This document shows, in pieces, positions 4,713 through 5,939 of a DNA stretch of 5,939 nucleotides. The notes under the pieces were generated by a model. It made no database searches and had not been told where the DNA came from. It saw only the letters and a program-made list of their open reading frames with translations. Origin of the DNA: JAGPFW01 sp964535155. Its GTDB lineage: Bacteria; Patescibacteriota; WWE3; UBA101185; UBA10185. The stretch is from assembly GCA_964535155.1 (NCBI GenBank), contig CAZHSR010000041.1, positions 1-5,939 of the forward strand, given 5' to 3'. Each line of letters begins with the position of its first letter. Positions within the stretch are counted from its first letter, which is position 1. Position numbers and translations under genes: made by a program.

Positions 4713-5324
4713 TTACTCTAAAATCCCATCAAGATTTACATCGTACAGAATCTCTTCGGTTACAAGGCGATACTTCAAAATTTCAGGAGGTTTAAACCAT
4801 ACTTCAATTTCCTTTTCTGCTTCTTCTACGGACCCGGAAGAGTGAATAATGTTCCTAACGGCTCTCTTATCAACATCTGAGGCGGTGTAAGAGTCTATTG
4901 TGTAATCTCCTCTTATAGTACCTGGAGCAGATGAAAGGGGTTCAGTACTTCCTGTGATTTTTCTTACTATGCCAACAGCAGACATGCCCTGCCATATCAT
5001 TGCAACAACTGGGCCACTGGACATAAAAGAGACCAACTGTTGTCTTATTTTTTCCGCAAACTCAACTGGGTCTTTTCCAGGCAGAGGTAAACCTTTTGCC
5101 TTATAGGCTTCAAAGGTTTTTGTACCGGACTTTATTGCCCATTCTGGATCTATAGAATAGTGCTCTAGGGCGATTGACTTTGTTGGAATAACCATTTTTA
5201 GGGCTACTAACTTGAGCCCGCATTTTTCATATCGACGAATGACTTCTCCGATTAAACTTCTCTGTACTCCATCGGGCTTAACTAAAACTAATGTTTTTTC
5301 TTGTTTGGTATCAAAATTTTTCAT
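4713..5324 (-). CDS. ndk: Nucleoside diphosphate kinase, enlarged form
   Basis: Ndk moves the gamma phosphate from ATP to NDPs through a phospho-histidine, balancing NTP and dNTP pools in the cytoplasm. Seen: L-V-L-V-K-P-D-G-V (Lys16), E-H-Y (Tyr56), M-S-S-G-P-V-V-A-M-I (101-110), Arg121, G-S-T-E-P, P-G-T-I-R-G-D-Y (134-141, Arg138), N-I-I-H-S-S (Asn158, catalytic His161) and the E-A-E-K-E-I helix. The protein has 203 residues against about 140-155 for typical bacterial Ndk. The extra length is an insertion around residues 57-95 (with L-P-L-P-G-K-D-P), a shorter one at about 144-156 before the His, and a C-terminal tail. The Gly normally following the active-site His is Ser162. ATG 5322-5324 has no Shine-Dalgarno; a CACAAT hexamer lies 6 nt upstream. 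All catalytic residues are present, so it should be active. Confidence 0.95.
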   Translation of the reverse strand: MKNFDTKQEKTLVLVKPDGVQRSLIGEVIRRYEKCGLKLVALKMVIPTKSIALEHYSIDPEWAIKSGTKTFEAYKAKGLPLPGKDPVEFAEKIRQQLVSFMSSGPVVAMIWQGMSAVGIVRKITGSTEPLSSAPGTIRGDYTIDSYTASDVDKRAVRNIIHSSGSVEEAEKEIEVWFKPPEILKYRLVTEEILYDVNLDGILE

Positions 5325-5330
5325 AAATGG

Positions 5331-5359
5331 ATTGTGCTATTTTTGAGGCGTTTTGTAAA
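5331..5359 (-). promoter_or_regulatory. Candidate ndk promoter (TTTACA-17-CACAAT)
   Basis: On the minus strand -35 TTTACA (5359-5354) and -10 CACAAT (5336-5331) are spaced by 17 bp. The -10 ends 6 nt before the ATG, so +1 would be at the start codon. The -35 overlaps two bases of palindrome copy 1. The -10 match is only 4 of 6. Confidence 0.4.
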
Positions 5360-5370
5360 GGATAATCCTT
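5358..5370. repeat. 13-bp palindrome, copy 1
   Basis: AAGGATAATCCTT is a perfect 6+1+6 palindrome. It overlaps the edge of the candidate ndk -35 box; its centre is 40 bp before the ndk ATG. Together with two flanking bases it forms a 15-bp inverted repeat with copy 2. Confidence 0.9.
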
Positions 5371-5432
5371 GACCAAAATATAGCGATACACTTTTACAAA
5401 AGCCCGAAAGGCACATTTTTAGGGTTCTTTTC

Positions 5433-5445
5433 AAGGATTATCCTT
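5433..5445. repeat. 13-bp palindrome, copy 2
   Basis: AAGGATTATCCTT is the same palindrome with the central base inverted, starting exactly 75 bp from copy 1. The preceding TC extends the inverted match with copy 1 to 15 bp (5431-5445 against 5358-5372). Confidence 0.9.
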
Positions 5446-5507
5446 AAAAGACATTGCAAAAGTAGGCCGTATAGACCGCTACTAAAGTAAAAAGCCAAAA
5501 TTCCGTT

Positions 5508-5520
5508 AAGGATTATCCTT
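5508..5520. repeat. 13-bp palindrome, copy 3
   Basis: AAGGATTATCCTT again, exactly 75 bp from copy 2 and in the same orientation. Its last two bases fall in the stop codon of the upstream minus-strand gene, so the array begins right where that gene ends. Confidence 0.9.
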
Positions 5521-5938
5521 ATAAAACTATGTCATTTATCCTGAAGATACCGTCACTGTAAACCTCTAGTACTGAAAACCTTGGGGCTTGAGGATTTCTT
5601 AATTCATCATCATTTGACACTAAGGCGCCTATTACTATATGTCGTAAATGTGTCTTTTCTGGGTCAAAGGAATTGCTAAACATGTGCTGATCTGCGGCTA
5701 TTACTGCTTTAACTTTACTGTCTCTAATAATTTTAAGCATTTCTTGGGATTGATTGTACACATTTGACACTATTTCTCCATCCACTATACCCATAATTCG
5801 AGGATTTACTGGATGATACAAAGGCTGAGATAATATGACAAAATCTGCACTTGTTACCTCCTTTTTAAACCAATCAAAATCGGCCTCAGGTATGGGAGAA
5901 AAATTGGCACTGTTATTAAAAAGCAAAAACTTATGTCC
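5519..5938 (-). CDS. Metallophosphoesterase-like protein, C-terminal part (5' partial)
   Basis: The frame is open from the right window edge to TAA 5521-5519, so 139 C-terminal residues are visible. TTG at 5926 is not needed as a start. The order of elements fits the C-terminal half of a calcineurin-type phosphoesterase: G-H-K-F-L-L-F-N-N-S (residues 1-10, like 'rFivLdn'), D-F-D-W-F-K-K-E-V (about 20-28), the strand F-V-I-L-S-Q-P-L-Y-H-P (33-43), V-I-A-A-D-Q-H-M-F-S (79-88) and a final beta strand pair ending D-G-I-F-R-I. In active enzymes the strand at 33-43 carries a metal-binding His before the Pro, and the motif at 81-85 reads G-H-x-H; here these are S-Q and A-D-Q-H, so two ligand positions are changed. 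The family call is moderate, since the N-terminal D-x-H and G-N-H motifs lie outside the window. It is the gene upstream of ndk but separated by 194 bp. Confidence 0.55.
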   Translation of the reverse strand, partial: GHKFLLFNNSANFSPIPEADFDWFKKEVTSADFVILSQPLYHPVNPRIMGIVDGEIVSNVYNQSQEMLKIIRDSKVKAVIAADQHMFSNSFDPEKTHLRHIVIGALVSNDDELRNPQAPRFSVLEVYSDGIFRINDIVL

Positions 5939-5939
5939 G

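Larger units (their letters stand above)
5325..5518 (-). other. 194-bp intergenic region upstream of ndk
   Basis: Apart from the palindromes and promoter, this region holds two unrelated 62-bp spacers. The first has a CTTTT/AAAAG repeat (5391-5402) and a small GCC-CGAAA-GGC stem (5402-5412) followed on the minus strand by TTTT, possibly a weak terminator for the upstream gene. The second has an AGTAG/CTACT pairing (5461-5465 with 5479-5483). I see no open reading frame or recognisable RNA family. Confidence 0.5.

Noticed and set aside
5358..5520. CRISPR array
   Set aside because: The repeats are only 13 bp and fully palindromic, the spacers are 62 bp, there are just three units, and no cas gene is in view.
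5358..5520. DnaA-box or iteron-type replication origin
   Set aside because: The palindromes contain TTATCC but miss the ACA end of a DnaA box, and no replication gene is adjacent.

Overview
The window looks like a chromosomal piece of a Patescibacteria/CPR bacterium, most likely of the Microgenomates type. This is inferred from gene content, not from a marker gene. The signs are a very large tail-fibre-like surface protein with repeated N-V-G-I-G-T-T motifs and a Peptidase_S74 chaperone domain, a sortase with a short basic N-terminus, an enlarged nucleoside diphosphate kinase, moderately AT-rich DNA, short intergenic gaps and almost no Shine-Dalgarno sequences.

Layout. (1) Bases 2-2227 (+) hold the 3' part of the surface/fibre protein; its start lies left of the window. 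(2) A 124-bp convergent gap leads to a sortase on the minus strand (2352-3077). (3) A 76-bp divergent promoter region separates the sortase from a plus-strand toxin-antitoxin pair: a Phd/YefM-type antitoxin (3154-3396) and a VapC PIN-domain RNase (3413-3778). (4) The rest is minus-strand. Read right to left, it holds the C-terminal part of a metallophosphoesterase-like protein (cut by the right edge), a 194-bp intergenic region, ndk, tRNA-Ser(UGA), a cluster of three hairpins, mscL, tRNA-Arg(CCU) and tRNA-Pro(CGG). All three tRNA genes encode their CCA ends.

The genes are mostly independent units: cell surface (fibre protein, sortase), toxin-antitoxin stability module, osmotic protection (MscL), nucleotide metabolism (Ndk) and translation (tRNAs). 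The fibre protein has no visible LPXTG-type sorting signal, so it is probably not a substrate of the adjacent sortase.

The most unusual signals are non-coding. Three identical 13-bp palindromes sit exactly 75 bp apart upstream of ndk, the nearest one touching a plausible ndk -35 box. Four genes (antitoxin, sortase, mscL, ndk) have a -10-like hexamer exactly 6 nt before the ATG, which suggests leaderless mRNAs. Three consecutive hairpins lie downstream of tRNA-Ser, the first of which contains the tRNA's own CCA and looks like its terminator. Three 9-bp tandem repeats overlap the toxin-antitoxin promoter.
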